Positions 47,247-55,971 of a stretch of DNA of 64,000 nt are shown here, piece by piece. The number at the start of each line of letters is the position of its first letter. Position 1 is the stretch's first letter. Both the position numbers and the translations under genes were made by a program. The DNA comes from Oscillospiraceae bacterium (GTDB taxonomy: Bacteria; Bacillota; Clostridia; Oscillospirales; Oscillospiraceae), in assembly GCA_902802045.1 (NCBI GenBank), contig CADCKQ010000004.1, forward strand, positions 113,185 through 177,184, written 5' to 3'. A model generated the notes under the pieces. The model saw nothing but the letters and a program-made list of their open reading frames with translations. It was not told the origin of the DNA and made no database searches.

Positions 47247-49442
47247 TCATTCCAGAGCCGTGAGCCCTGTTATGAAAATGCTCGCCAGGACCGCCATCAT
47301 ATAGATGAACAGCCATCTGATGCTCAGAGCGGCGATACCCCCGGAGAGCATCATGATGAAGACGGTCACGATACCGATAATGCTTGCCGCCATGGCGATC
47401 ATCAGGTTTGTGACAACGCATTTGTGGAGTCTGGTGCCCATGTTGATCGCCTTCGCGAAGGGGCCGAGCCCTTCCATACATACGACCGCGGCGACCTGCC
47501 CCGTCTCCTCCGGGTCCGTTTTGGTCATCTTGTAGCGCTCCGAATACGGCGGGAAGTCGTATCCGTCGGTGGGCAGATCGTAGACCTGGTTTATCATCTC
47601 CGGCGTGATATTGAAATCCTTAATGGCGAATACGGGGTGCCTCTGAGATTTCATAAGCTCGATGAGGGCTTCCCTGACCGAGTGTTTCGGATCGTACTGT
47701 ATATCGAAGAGCCCGTAAAGGATCCCGTCCACAGACAGCAGAACGGTCGTCTTCGTGAGCAGCTTGTAGGGGAGCTTGACCTGCATGAGCCTCATCAGCT
47801 CTGCGCTTCCGCAGATGACGGAGTGGCCGTCTATCATGCCCCTCATTCCGCCTCCGGGCATGAACTCGAAGTTCAGTACCGGCATGAGCGTCCCGTTGTT
47901 CTTGTTGAGAAGCTTCATGAAAGAGGGGATGAGCCCGCAGCCGGATTCGTTGATTATGCTGGCGGCGTAGGATACTATGACCGAGGGGCTGTCTGCCGCG
48001 AGGACCCTGACGCTTTTTATCCTCACGCAGCTCTCCGGGAACAGATCGTAGTCGGAGACGATTATCCTGGTGCTCCTGCCTATATCGCTCAGTCCGGACC
48101 ATCCGGCGATAGCCGTTCCGAAATGGAATATGCACAGGCTGATATTGCAGTACGGAAACGCGAAACAGAGCAGGGCGGTAACGGGAACGGACATGGTGAT
48201 GAGCGCCGAGAAGGCGTGGAAGAAGTCCTGATACGACTTCGTTATGACCGAGGCCAGGACCGCGAGGACCATGCAGATGACTAAGATAAAGGGGGCTGCC
48301 CTCGAGAACATGGTCTCGTCGGGAGGTGCCTCCTCGCTTCTCCGGACGAAATTCTCGGGCTCACTGGTCGTCTTGATAACGGTCATCTCATTCGAGAGTT
48401 CCGGATTCTCGGCGATCACGCTGAACCTCTTCTTGCCGATGGCAGGTACCCTTATGGCTTTTCTCAGGCCTCTCGCGCTCAGGAGAGAGGACCATAAGAT
48501 CCCGACCAGAGTGAAAGAAGAGAGGAAAGACAGCGGCAGCGGAGCGGTCCCTATGTCCGCCTTCGCGGTGAGAAAGCCGTCGAGCGTCGTCAGAAGGCAG
48601 GCCAGTACTGAGAGCGTATCGGCGCCTATCTTCCCTTTAAAAGCGTTTGTGACAGCGTTCGAGACTATATCGAGCGATATCAGCATTATGAGAAACTGAA
48701 GAGCCAGACAGAAGACGGTCGCGACCGTATCGGACCTGAGCATGCCCGGAACGGGCAGGTCCAGGGATATCCAGCCCATGAAAAAGAGTATGATCAGGGA
48801 CAGCCTGAATCTCAGACGCATGTTTCCGGTAAAGGAACCGTAGTATTTCGAAGCGAGAGCGGGCTCCACCTCTTTGCCCAGGTCCTCGTCGAAATCCGGT
48901 ACCGTGGCGGCGTTTTTGTTTCCGACCCTGAACCGGAGCATAAGGGACGCGAAGACGGACTGGAGATAGGCCCTGAAGCTCGAGGGAACGGAATCGGAAC
49001 CCTCTCCGGTATCCTCGGAGAAGGTGTTCTCGCTCGTATAGTCATAGTCTGAAGGAATGTCCGGAGCCGAGGCATCTGTTTTGATATCCTTGAACATGTG
49101 TACGCTCTCGTAACTCTGGGCGTACTCTTCCATATCCGGGATCTCGTACAGCTGTCCGTCGCTTTTTTCTGGCGCCTTCCCGGGCGCCTTCTCCGGCAGC
49201 TTCTCGGGTGCCTTCCCGGGTTTCCTGCTCTCGGGAGCGGGGGAAGGCTTCTCTTCAGTCTTCAGCTTCTGAACATATCTGTCAGCCCTCGCGAATTCCG
49301 CGCTGTGGTCCTGGGGCTTCCGCTTAGGAGAGGAAGGTCTTGCAGTCCCTGCCGCTTCCTTTCCGGGAGCTTTCCCGGAGCCTTCATAGCCTACATATGA
49401 CTTTGCTTCACTTAATACCCGTTCAAAATCCAAATCTTCCAT
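47247..49442 (-). CDS. P-type ATPase-like membrane protein lacking the catalytic motifs
   Basis: 731 residues; start taken at ATG 49442, since the frame upstream lies inside rlmB. Residues 1-200 are hydrophilic, with Lys/Pro/Ala/Glu low complexity (EKLPEKAPGKAPEKS). Then four helices (about 205-330), a soluble stretch, two helices with MSVPVTALLCFAFPYC where metal P-type ATPases have the CPC helix, and a cytoplasmic part. In it RIIVSDYDLFPESCVRIKSV stands where DKTGTLT should be, LSVDGILYGLFDIQYDPKHS matches the P-domain strand before the TGD loop, and TGDN and GDGxND are absent. Two more helices end the protein. I infer an ATPase-dead pseudoenzyme. Weak ribosome site; 17 bp after the rlmB stop. 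Confidence 0.65.
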   Translation of the reverse strand: MEDLDFERVLSEAKSYVGYEGSGKAPGKEAAGTARPSSPKRKPQDHSAEFARADRYVQKLKTEEKPSPAPESRKPGKAPEKLPEKAPGKAPEKSDGQLYEIPDMEEYAQSYESVHMFKDIKTDASAPDIPSDYDYTSENTFSEDTGEGSDSVPSSFRAYLQSVFASLMLRFRVGNKNAATVPDFDEDLGKEVEPALASKYYGSFTGNMRLRFRLSLIILFFMGWISLDLPVPGMLRSDTVATVFCLALQFLIMLISLDIVSNAVTNAFKGKIGADTLSVLACLLTTLDGFLTAKADIGTAPLPLSFLSSFTLVGILWSSLLSARGLRKAIRVPAIGKKRFSVIAENPELSNEMTVIKTTSEPENFVRRSEEAPPDETMFSRAAPFILVICMVLAVLASVITKSYQDFFHAFSALITMSVPVTALLCFAFPYCNISLCIFHFGTAIAGWSGLSDIGRSTRIIVSDYDLFPESCVRIKSVRVLAADSPSVIVSYAASIINESGCGLIPSFMKLLNKNNGTLMPVLNFEFMPGGGMRGMIDGHSVICGSAELMRLMQVKLPYKLLTKTTVLLSVDGILYGLFDIQYDPKHSVREALIELMKSQRHPVFAIKDFNITPEMINQVYDLPTDGYDFPPYSERYKMTKTDPEETGQVAAVVCMEGLGPFAKAINMGTRLHKCVVTNLMIAMAASIIGIVTVFIMMLSGGIAALSIRWLFIYMMAVLASIFITGLTALE

Positions 49443-49458
49443 AAAAAAATATAACCTG

Positions 49459-50214
49459 TTATCCGCGCGCGCGGGAAATTTCAAACATGACTAAAGTGGC
49501 TGCACAGGAGGCATTGAGCGAAGATATCTTTCCCTTCATCGGAATGCTGACTATACAGTCACAGTTTTCGGAGACCAGCCTGCTCATGCCGTCCCCCTCG
49601 GAGCCTATCACAAGAACGACGCCGCCCGAGAAATCCGTGTGCCACAGGTCGCTTTTGCCGTCCGCTGCAGTTCCGTATACCCAGAGGCCCTTCTTCTTGA
49701 GATCCTTGAGGGTCTGGACGATATTCGAAACTCTCGCGACGGGCATGTGCTCCAGAGCTCCTGCGGATGCCTTCCCGACAACTGCCGTGAGCCCCGCGCT
49801 GCGCCTTTTCGGAATGATGACTCCGTGGGCGCCTGCGCACTCCGCGCTTCTTATTATGGCTCCCAGATTGTGCGGGTCCGAAACGCTGTCGCAGACTATT
49901 ATAAAAGGATCCTCGCCCTTCTCTTCGGCGGCTTTCAGTATGTCCGAGACCTCGCAGTATTCCCTCACGGGAACCACGGCGATAACGCCCTGGTGGGCCT
50001 TGGTCACGCTCATGAAATCGAGCTTTCTCCTGTCGGCGTCGGCGACCGTGATCCCGGCCTCCCTCGCTTTGGACGCGATGAAGCCGAGGGTCTTGTCCGT
50101 CTCGCCCTTGGCTATGAAGATCTTGTCTATGGGGCTGCCTGCCCTCAGAGCCTCGATAACGGCGTTGCGGCCCTCTATTATGTCGTTTCTAATCTCTTTT
50201 TCGTTTGTTTCCAT
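49459..50214 (-). CDS. rlmB: TrmH/SpoU family 23S rRNA 2'-O-ribose methyltransferase
   Basis: 251 residues. N-terminal substrate-binding domain (about 10-85, EGRNAVIEALRAGSPIDKIF) and the SPOUT knot: DSVSDPHNLGAIIRSAECAG (motif 1), VLVIGSEGDGMS (motif 2) and IPMKGKISSLNASCAATLVM (motif 3). In E. coli RlmB methylates G2251. In Firmicutes this gene (yacO) usually follows cysS/mrnC; here it lies between a rhomboid-like gene (1-bp gap) and the P-type-like gene. Confidence 0.9.
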   Translation of the reverse strand: METNEKEIRNDIIEGRNAVIEALRAGSPIDKIFIAKGETDKTLGFIASKAREAGITVADADRRKLDFMSVTKAHQGVIAVVPVREYCEVSDILKAAEEKGEDPFIIVCDSVSDPHNLGAIIRSAECAGAHGVIIPKRRSAGLTAVVGKASAGALEHMPVARVSNIVQTLKDLKKKGLWVYGTAADGKSDLWHTDFSGGVVLVIGSEGDGMSRLVSENCDCIVSIPMKGKISSLNASCAATLVMFEISRARG

Positions 50215-50215
50215 A

Positions 50216-51058
50216 TCACTCGGTAAAATGAATGTGATTGTTTATGTGCTCCGAGCAGAAGCAGTGATAGCCCTGGCAGAGCGAACAGTAGCGGAACTCC
50301 ATATCCGGATATTCCGTATCCGTCTTCCCGCAGACGCTGCACTTGCGCGTATAGGGCGCGCGGTTCTGCTGCCTGTTTACCCTTCTGGCCGCCTCTTTGT
50401 AGTTTATGACCTTGGGCCTGCGGCTGATCCCCGGGATAAGGGAGAGAATGTCTCCTCCGCAGAAGATGAGGAAGTTGAGCAGAGCGACGATCGGGATGAG
50501 GCTGTTCGGGAATCCCTCCCTGACTATGCCCGTTATAAAGAACACTATATCTACGAGCGCCAGCCATTTCATCTTGACCGGAATAACAAAGAAAAGCAGT
50601 ACCTGCACATCCGGAAACAGCACGGCAAAGGACAGGAACATGGACAGATAGATATAGTATGAAGAGGTGATGGCGTAGCTTATACCCGTCACGGCGAATA
50701 CGATAAAACCGGTGAGGACGGTCAGGAGCATGCCCATAAAGAAATAGACATTGAACTGCGGCGTTCCCCAGTTTTTTTCGAGGACGGTCCCGATCCAGTA
50801 GAAGAAGTATACCGAAATAAGACCGAGCCAGCTGGTATTGAAGGGAATAAACGCGAAGGACAGCAGACGCCAGATCTGTCCGTGCAGGACCGCGGAGGGG
50901 GAGAACGCGAGCGTTCCTATTACGGGGCCGGCTCCGAATATCATATAGAGGAGCCAGACGACGGCGTTGCCGATCGCTATGTATTTCATAAGCCCGGGAA
51001 TACCGAAATTCGGGTGCTTTATGCAGAATCTTTCAATCGCGTTGCGGGGATCTCTCAT
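50216..51058 (-). CDS. Rhomboid-like membrane protein with C-terminal zinc ribbon, catalytic residues missing
   Basis: 280 residues. Six helices with rhomboid-like layout: HGQIWRLLSFAFIPFNTSWL (L1 loop region), VYFFYWIGTVLEKNWGTPQF, then YAITSSYYIYLSMFLSFAVL where GxSG should sit, FPDVQVLLFFVIPVKMKWLA and ALLNFLIFCGGDIL in place of the catalytic HxxG helix. Neither Ser nor His is in the right context, so it is likely not a protease. A tail (about 225-275) has CSVCGK...CSLCQGYHCFCSEH, a zinc module. AAGGAAGG ribosome site sets the start at 51058. First gene of the rlmB operon. Confidence 0.7.
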   Translation of the reverse strand: MRDPRNAIERFCIKHPNFGIPGLMKYIAIGNAVVWLLYMIFGAGPVIGTLAFSPSAVLHGQIWRLLSFAFIPFNTSWLGLISVYFFYWIGTVLEKNWGTPQFNVYFFMGMLLTVLTGFIVFAVTGISYAITSSYYIYLSMFLSFAVLFPDVQVLLFFVIPVKMKWLALVDIVFFITGIVREGFPNSLIPIVALLNFLIFCGGDILSLIPGISRRPKVINYKEAARRVNRQQNRAPYTRKCSVCGKTDTEYPDMEFRYCSLCQGYHCFCSEHINNHIHFTE

Positions 51059-51194
51059 TTTTTCCTTCCTTGAACACATAATATTCCATTTTAGCCAATG
51101 AAGTATAACCGATAAATAGCATTTTTTCAATTCATTATTGATAAGTTTCTTCTTTATTTACATTTTAACGGACGCCGAAAAGATCAGTTCGGGC

Positions 51195-51223
51195 TTTACC
51201 GTACGGGTAAAAGCGTATATAAT
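51195..51223 (+). promoter_or_regulatory. ridA-ilvA promoter
   Basis: TTTACC (51195-51200), 17-bp spacer, TATAAT (51218-51223). The spacer and upstream carry a TTTACC/GGGTAAA dyad. Confidence 0.7.
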
Positions 51224-51260
51224 ATTTATATAAATATTATAAAAAAACGGAGGATCGGTT

Positions 51261-51641
51261 ATGAGCCTTACACGCATCTCCACAGATAAAGCGCCCGCCG
51301 CTATAGGTCCCTATTCGCAGGGCTATATCGCGGGAGATCTTATTTTTACGTCCGGTCAGATAGCGCTGGACCCGGCAAGCGGAGCGGTCGTCGGAAAGAC
51401 GATCGAAGAACAGACCGAGCAGGTCATGAAGAACCTGGGCGCCCTTCTTGAGGCGGCGGGAAGCGATCTCGGCCATGCCGTGAAAACGACCTGTTTTCTT
51501 GCCGACATGAAGGATTTCTCCGCCTTTAACGCCGTATACGAAAAGTACTTCACGACAAAGCCCGCAAGGACCTGCGTAGCCGCGAAAGAGCTGCCCAAGG
51601 GAGTCCTCTGCGAGGTGGAAGTCATCGCGTACATCGGCTGA
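51261..51641 (+). CDS. ridA: RidA family imine/enamine deaminase
   Basis: 126 residues, trimeric YjgF/Rid fold. Hydrolyses the unstable 2-aminoacrylate and 2-aminocrotonate released by PLP dehydratases. APAAIGPYSQG at the start, the active-site Arg in PARTCVAAKELPKG (about residue 104) and the late Glu in CEVEVIAYIG identify an active RidA (archetype) member. Its gene is 63 bp upstream of threonine ammonia-lyase, the enzyme whose by-product it detoxifies. Good GGAGG ribosome site. Confidence 0.95.
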   Translation: MSLTRISTDKAPAAIGPYSQGYIAGDLIFTSGQIALDPASGAVVGKTIEEQTEQVMKNLGALLEAAGSDLGHAVKTTCFLADMKDFSAFNAVYEKYFTTKPARTCVAAKELPKGVLCEVEVIAYIG

Positions 51642-51704
51642 CCTTAAGCGCGCCGGCACATTTCGCACGGAAAACATAAAAGGATATAAGAGGGGAGAAC
51701 AGAA

Positions 51705-52916
51705 GTGGATAACATTGAGCTTCAGAAATTCGAAGAAGCATCCGAAATGCTTAAAAGGGTGCTTCACCACACAGAGCTTGATCTTTCTTCCACGTTTTCG
51801 AAAATATGCGACGCGAAGGTCTATCTGAAATGTGAGAACAGGCAGAAGACCGGTTCTTTCAAGATCCGCGGAGCGACCTATAAGATAATGTCTATGGCTG
51901 CCCGGGGAGAAAAGGTCCCCGTAGTCGCCTCATCGGCGGGCAACCACGCCCAGGGCGTGGCCTATGCCGCGTCTCTGGCGGGCATTCCGGCGACGATCGT
52001 CATGCCGGCCCACGCGCCGATAGCCAAGGTACAGGCGACCGAGGGCTACGGGGCGAAGGTGGTCCTGCACGGGGATTTCTATGACGATGCCTATAAGAAG
52101 GCTGTAGAGATCTGCGATCAGGAGGGCGCGAAGTTCCTGCACCCCTATAATGACATCGAGGTCATTACCGGTCAGGGGACGCTGGGCCTCGAGATCCTCG
52201 AAGATCTTCCCACCGCAGATGTGATCGTGGTCCCCGCCGGAGGCGGCGGGCTTCTCGCCGGGATCTCCTGTGCCGTGAAGCAGGTCAACCCCCGCGTCAG
52301 AGTCATCGGAGTCCAGGCTGAGGGGGCGGACGCGATCGCCCGCAGCTTCAGGTCCAAAAAGCTCGAGAAGAGCGATACTGTCTCCACTATCGCGGACGGT
52401 ATCGCCGTCAAGGAACCCGGGGATATCACGGTAGAGCTCATCAATAAGTACGCGGATGATGTCGTTACGGTCTCCGATTCGGATATCGCGTCCTCGATCC
52501 TGATGCTCATGGAGCGCTGCAAGATGATAGTGGAACCGGCAGGCGCTGCTTCCGTCGCGGCGGTACTGGGCAGAAAGATCGATGTCCGCGGCAAAAAAGT
52601 GGTGTGCGTGCTCTCGGGCGGCAATATGGATGTCAGCTTCGTGCAGGGCATCATAGAAAGAGGCCTTGTAGCGCGCAACAGGCGCGTGAAACTCACGGTC
52701 ACGCTCGTCGACAAACCGGGCTCGCTCGAAAAACTGCTCCATGTGATAGCGGAATCGGGCGCGAATATACTGAGCATACAGCACGACAAGTTCTCGACCG
52801 ACCTGAACCCGAATGAGATAAACGTCAACATCGCCTGCGAGGTCGGAGGAAAAGAACACTCGAAGCAGCTGGCCGCCCTGCTCGGGGAAAAAGGCTACCG
52901 CATCGCGTTTAACTGA
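51705..52916 (+). CDS. ilvA: Threonine ammonia-lyase with ACT domain
   Basis: 403 residues. PLP enzyme, threonine to 2-oxobutyrate plus ammonia. Schiff-base Lys in KTGSFKIRGATYKI (about residue 50), Ser/Asn loop ASSAGNHAQGVAYAA, phosphate-binding VVPAGGGGLLAGISC, and a single C-terminal ACT domain (about 328-400, VTLVDKPGSLEKLLHVIAES). The one-ACT, 400-residue form matches the Clostridia-type enzyme (TdcB/IlvA family); biosynthetic or catabolic use cannot be told. GTG start with GGGGAG ribosome site. Cotranscribed with ridA. Confidence 0.93.
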   Translation: MDNIELQKFEEASEMLKRVLHHTELDLSSTFSKICDAKVYLKCENRQKTGSFKIRGATYKIMSMAARGEKVPVVASSAGNHAQGVAYAASLAGIPATIVMPAHAPIAKVQATEGYGAKVVLHGDFYDDAYKKAVEICDQEGAKFLHPYNDIEVITGQGTLGLEILEDLPTADVIVVPAGGGGLLAGISCAVKQVNPRVRVIGVQAEGADAIARSFRSKKLEKSDTVSTIADGIAVKEPGDITVELINKYADDVVTVSDSDIASSILMLMERCKMIVEPAGAASVAAVLGRKIDVRGKKVVCVLSGGNMDVSFVQGIIERGLVARNRRVKLTVTLVDKPGSLEKLLHVIAESGANILSIQHDKFSTDLNPNEINVNIACEVGGKEHSKQLAALLGEKGYRIAFN

Positions 52917-52918
52917 CA

Positions 52919-52952
52919 AAAAAAGCAGGATATCGGATATCCTGCTTTTTTT
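52919..52952 (+). terminator. ilvA terminator
   Basis: Stem AAAAAAGCAGGATATC/GATATCCTGCTTTTTT with one-base loop region (52919-52952). It also lies at the 3' end of the convergent gene ending at 52951. Confidence 0.85.
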
Positions 52953-53451
52953 ATGCCTTGAGATCACCGTATGAGATTTTGTCGCTGTCGTAGATGTATG
53001 TGTATCCGTCTTTTCCGGTGTAGGCGAACATGATCCCTTCCCGCTCTTCCCTGTATGCCGTTTTTACCGTTACCGGATAGACAGTGAGCTTTGTGCCGTC
53101 TCCGAATGACAGTTCAGTGTATCTGTCCGAATCCGGGACCGCTTCGTCATTTCGAAGCTTTCCCATACCGACCTTGAAGATGATCGTTTTGTGAATCCGC
53201 TCCGCGCTGCCCGGTGAGATGTATATCTGATCGCCGTCCCTGACGGCAGACAGGGAATCATGCCTCTGCGCGTAGAGAAAACTGTCGTTTAAGTATTCCT
53301 TGTATTCTGCATATCTCCCCGAAAGCCTTACAAAACGGATTATCGGCACCAGTACCGCGATAAAGACAAGGACCGCGGCAAGGATTATCAGCGCGAGCTT
53401 TATATCCTCTTTTTTTGATGTTTTCCGATCCTTCAAAACATTTTTGTACAT
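52951..53451 (-). CDS. Single-pass membrane protein of unknown function
   Basis: 166 residues. Basic N-terminus (KNVLKDRKTSKKED), one helix (LALIILAAVLVFIAVLVPII, about 19-38) and an external domain rich in strands (residues 55-165, FGDGTKLTVYPVTVKTAYRE). No known family recognised. The ribosome site is weak. It borders the gene-free repeat region. Confidence 0.6.
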   Translation of the reverse strand: MYKNVLKDRKTSKKEDIKLALIILAAVLVFIAVLVPIIRFVRLSGRYAEYKEYLNDSFLYAQRHDSLSAVRDGDQIYISPGSAERIHKTIIFKVGMGKLRNDEAVPDSDRYTELSFGDGTKLTVYPVTVKTAYREEREGIMFAYTGKDGYTYIYDSDKISYGDLKA

Positions 53452-53830
53452 AGGAAACCGCCCCTCGGTGCAATAAAGATTTCATTGTGATCTTCCGTGA
53501 GTACAATACTACAGCTCCGCGGGATAAGTCAATTGTTTTGGTCAGTTTACATCAGAACCGGTCTCCTCGGTTCTCGCGATCGAATAGATCTTTACATCTC
53601 CGGTGCCCGAAAGGCGGTATCGGAGATGTACTGTATATCAAGCTTACACGCTCTTCTTCAGGCTGCGGTTATACCCCCGCGAATGTGTTCGTCAGTATTC
53701 TCTTTTCTTCCGGTACATTTATCGTCGGATAAAACGGCATGTATTCTCCTTCGTTACTTCATCTTCTGTCGCTTCTGCTGCCGAATTTTGTCTCTTGCTT
53801 TATTCGGTGTTTTGTAATATATTATTTCCA

Positions 53831-53910
53831 GACGGTACATCGTAACTGAGTCCGCTGTCCTTTGATGGATGAGCCTCAGATTTGTCAGACGATGTGCTGT
53901 CTTGATTTTG
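53831..53910 (+). repeat. Hairpin repeat, copy A
   Basis: About 80 bp, starting GACGGTACATCGTAAC and containing GAGTCCGCTG and TGAGCCTC. The ends pair (GACGGTACATCGT with ACGATGTGCTGTC, using two G-U pairs), followed by a T-rich tail. Roughly four fifths of positions match copy B at 54148. Confidence 0.7.
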
Positions 53911-54001
53911 TTTTGAATATATGATATTTTATGCCTGCTCGGGAACAGAGATGCTACGCCGGACTGTTTCAGTTGCTGGTGGCACCTTCACGACCCCGGG
54001 C

Positions 54002-54061
54002 AAAAAAGGAAGTTCGAGTAGGGTTAACCCCCTGTGGCTTTGTGCCAACAGAACTTCTTTT
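54002..54061 (+). repeat. Long terminator-like hairpin
   Basis: AAAAAAGGAAGTTC (54002-54015) pairs with GAACTTCTTTTTTC (54048-54061); the loop contains GGGTTAACCCC and GGC/GCC dyads. It looks like a terminator with a long structured apex, but no gene precedes it. Confidence 0.5.
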
Positions 54062-54147
54062 TTCTTGCCATTTTCAGAAGAACGTGATACATTATTTGCA
54101 GATGGTTGGCGTGACGGGAATTGTACCCTGATGTGCATCAGCCATTC

Positions 54148-54229
54148 GACGGTACATCGTAACGGAGTCCGCTGCCCTTGGGGTGAGCCTCTGGTTTGTA
54201 AGACGATGTACCATCTTTTTTCTTGTTTT
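54148..54229 (+). repeat. Hairpin repeat, copy B
   Basis: Second copy of the element at 53831: GACGGTACATCGTAACGGAG...GAGCCTC, arms GACGGTACATCGT (54148-54160) and ACGATGTACCATC (54203-54215) followed by T7. The arms keep pairing in both copies although their bases differ, which suggests the structure is what matters. Confidence 0.7.
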
Positions 54230-54346
54230 CCTCGAAGGAATATTATTTGTTTATAGCAGATTGTTCCTGAGCTGCGCTTCGGGCGTACGCCTTGCGGATC
54301 TTATTCAGATCATCGAGAAGTTCAGAGGCAGTCTGTTTTTATATCC

Positions 54347-54412
54347 GGGGTTACGGATTCCCGCGCTTCGCTCGGAATGACAGACAGATTTTCCGAGGCA
54401 ATCCGCTACTAA
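54347..54412 (+). repeat. Dispersed intergenic repeat, copy 1
   Basis: CGGATTCCC ... CTCGGAATGACAG ... ATTTTCCGAGGCAATCCG. The ends are complementary (CGGATT/AATCCG). A related copy is at 56723-56795, so the two bracket the FN3-like and zinc-ribbon genes. Confidence 0.65.
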
Positions 54413-54524
54413 TGTGGGAGTTTATCGAATGGAAGGGAGAGAACATACAGGATTTCTTGTTATCTCCAAGTATTTTTGATATAATATTTTATTAAAGAGC
54501 AGATCATGTGAAAGGAGTAATACT

Positions 54525-55961
54525 GTGAAAAAGGTTGCTGTTTCCATATTTTTCGTAATAGTTCTTATTTCTTTACTCTGTGTACCAGCTTTTGCTGACA
54601 GCAATGATTGGGCCACAAAGCCTACTATTTCGCATGTTTATGAGCTGTCGAAAGAAAAGATAGCATTGGAATGGAAAGGAAAAGCAGTTCTTTATCAGAT
54701 CTATGTTGACGGAAAAGTCGTTTCGACTGTCAATCTGAATAATGCAATTATTGAGCTTAAAGCCGGAAAACATCAAATCAGAGTGGTTCCAATTAGTTAC
54801 AAGTCAAAAAATGCCGACACAAACTTTTCTGTGAATTTTGGATTAGGTGAATTTGCGGAAGCTGGTGGAAGTATTGATTTGGGCGCCTTAGGCATTGATC
54901 CGAAGGATCTGTACCAGGGAACAGCTTCTGATATTTTCAAAATCAACTATTCCGTGAATCCCCTTTTTAGTGCGGTTCCTCAGGTTGTGAGCGCATATAC
55001 TGATTTTGATAATCAAGTTCTGCTCACGTTTACGGATAAATATGATTCTGATGTTTATAGTATTACCGTAAAAAACGGAAAAGACGTTAACTATGTTGAT
55101 TTTGATACAACCGATCCGAAGGCAGCGCCACTGATTTCAAAGTCTAATTCGCAAGTTACGATTAAATTGGATTCTTCTTATTTGAAGGCTCAAAGGTGTA
55201 TGATTCCGGAACTTAATCAAAAATACAGTTTTGCTGTAAAACTGCTAAGATGTGCGGAAAACTATGTTGACAATGAGAAAGAAAGCATTACTATGCTTGA
55301 GTCAAAAGACAGCAAAGCTTTTGACTACACACCTTATGCCGCTTGGAAAAATGCTCCCGAAATAACCTATGCTTCCCAGACAGCAGACGGTCAGGTCACT
55401 CTCCGGTGGGAGCATGAAGATAACGGCCTCGGTTGCAAATATAAGATCCTCAGATATGATAAGATGATCGGCGTTAAAAAGGGTGAAACAGAAATCGGGG
55501 AAACTTCCGAAAAAGAATTTATTGTCAAGGATTTAATGAATGGAAAATTCTCATATGCCGTAGTGCCTCTGTACTCTCGTGAACAGGGCATTGCCTCCGA
55601 AGAAATCCAGGTTGAAGTCAAAAACAACTGGGTTGTTGCTCCAGTTCTTGACTGCACACTTGGAAGGAATAAACAGGTATCATTAAAATGGGCTTCCTCC
55701 CAGGGCGTTGAAAGTTACCATATTGTTGTTTCGGCGGGAAGCGGTTCTCTGCTCAGATTTGTGAATCTGGATTATAAAAAATATTCGGAATTTGACGTTC
55801 AAGCCAAACCCGGAGATATGGAATATACATTCACATATAAGGATAACATAGATCCCGAGACGGGTGTAAAACTCAAATTTGAGATTTACGGTATCAGACA
55901 CACTGCAACAGGATCTGAGCAAAAATCCGCAACAACGACGCAAACGATAATTGTTAAATAA
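54525..55961 (+). CDS. Secreted FN3-like repeat protein
   Basis: 478 residues. Signal peptide about 1-25 (MKKVAVSIFFVIVLISLLCV, PAFA cut). The mature part is made of several all-beta units resembling fibronectin type III: an N-terminal one (KIALEWKGKAVLYQIYVDGK), a middle one (VLLTFTDKYDSDVYSITVKN), and two C-terminal ones (VTLRWEHEDNGLGCKYKILR; VSLKWASSQGVESYHIVVSA). No anchor or catalytic motif is visible. GTG start behind AAAGGAG. The gene is AT-richer than the surrounding housekeeping genes, which suggests acquisition. Surface adhesion or matrix role is a guess. Confidence 0.65.
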   Translation: MKKVAVSIFFVIVLISLLCVPAFADSNDWATKPTISHVYELSKEKIALEWKGKAVLYQIYVDGKVVSTVNLNNAIIELKAGKHQIRVVPISYKSKNADTNFSVNFGLGEFAEAGGSIDLGALGIDPKDLYQGTASDIFKINYSVNPLFSAVPQVVSAYTDFDNQVLLTFTDKYDSDVYSITVKNGKDVNYVDFDTTDPKAAPLISKSNSQVTIKLDSSYLKAQRCMIPELNQKYSFAVKLLRCAENYVDNEKESITMLESKDSKAFDYTPYAAWKNAPEITYASQTADGQVTLRWEHEDNGLGCKYKILRYDKMIGVKKGETEIGETSEKEFIVKDLMNGKFSYAVVPLYSREQGIASEEIQVEVKNNWVVAPVLDCTLGRNKQVSLKWASSQGVESYHIVVSAGSGSLLRFVNLDYKKYSEFDVQAKPGDMEYTFTYKDNIDPETGVKLKFEIYGIRHTATGSEQKSATTTQTIIVK

Positions 55962-55971
55962 GGAATTATCA

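Larger units (their letters stand above)
53452..54524. other. 1.07 kb stretch without a credible gene
   Basis: I see no ORF here with a ribosome site and a protein-like composition; the frames present (up to 111 codons) are Arg/Cys/Phe/Ser-rich as expected from non-coding DNA. The stretch holds hairpins (53592-53628, 54002-54061), a repeated hairpin element (two copies, see below), a dispersed repeat and, on the minus strand at 54243-54338, a 31-codon open piece ending KIRKAYARSAAQEQSAINK that could be the tail of a lost gene. Confidence 0.6.

Noticed and set aside
53603..53845. An 80-codon frame in the gene-free stretch
   Set aside because: Its composition (Arg, Cys, Phe, Tyr, Ser) and lack of a ribosome site fit random sequence, and it overlaps the hairpin repeat.
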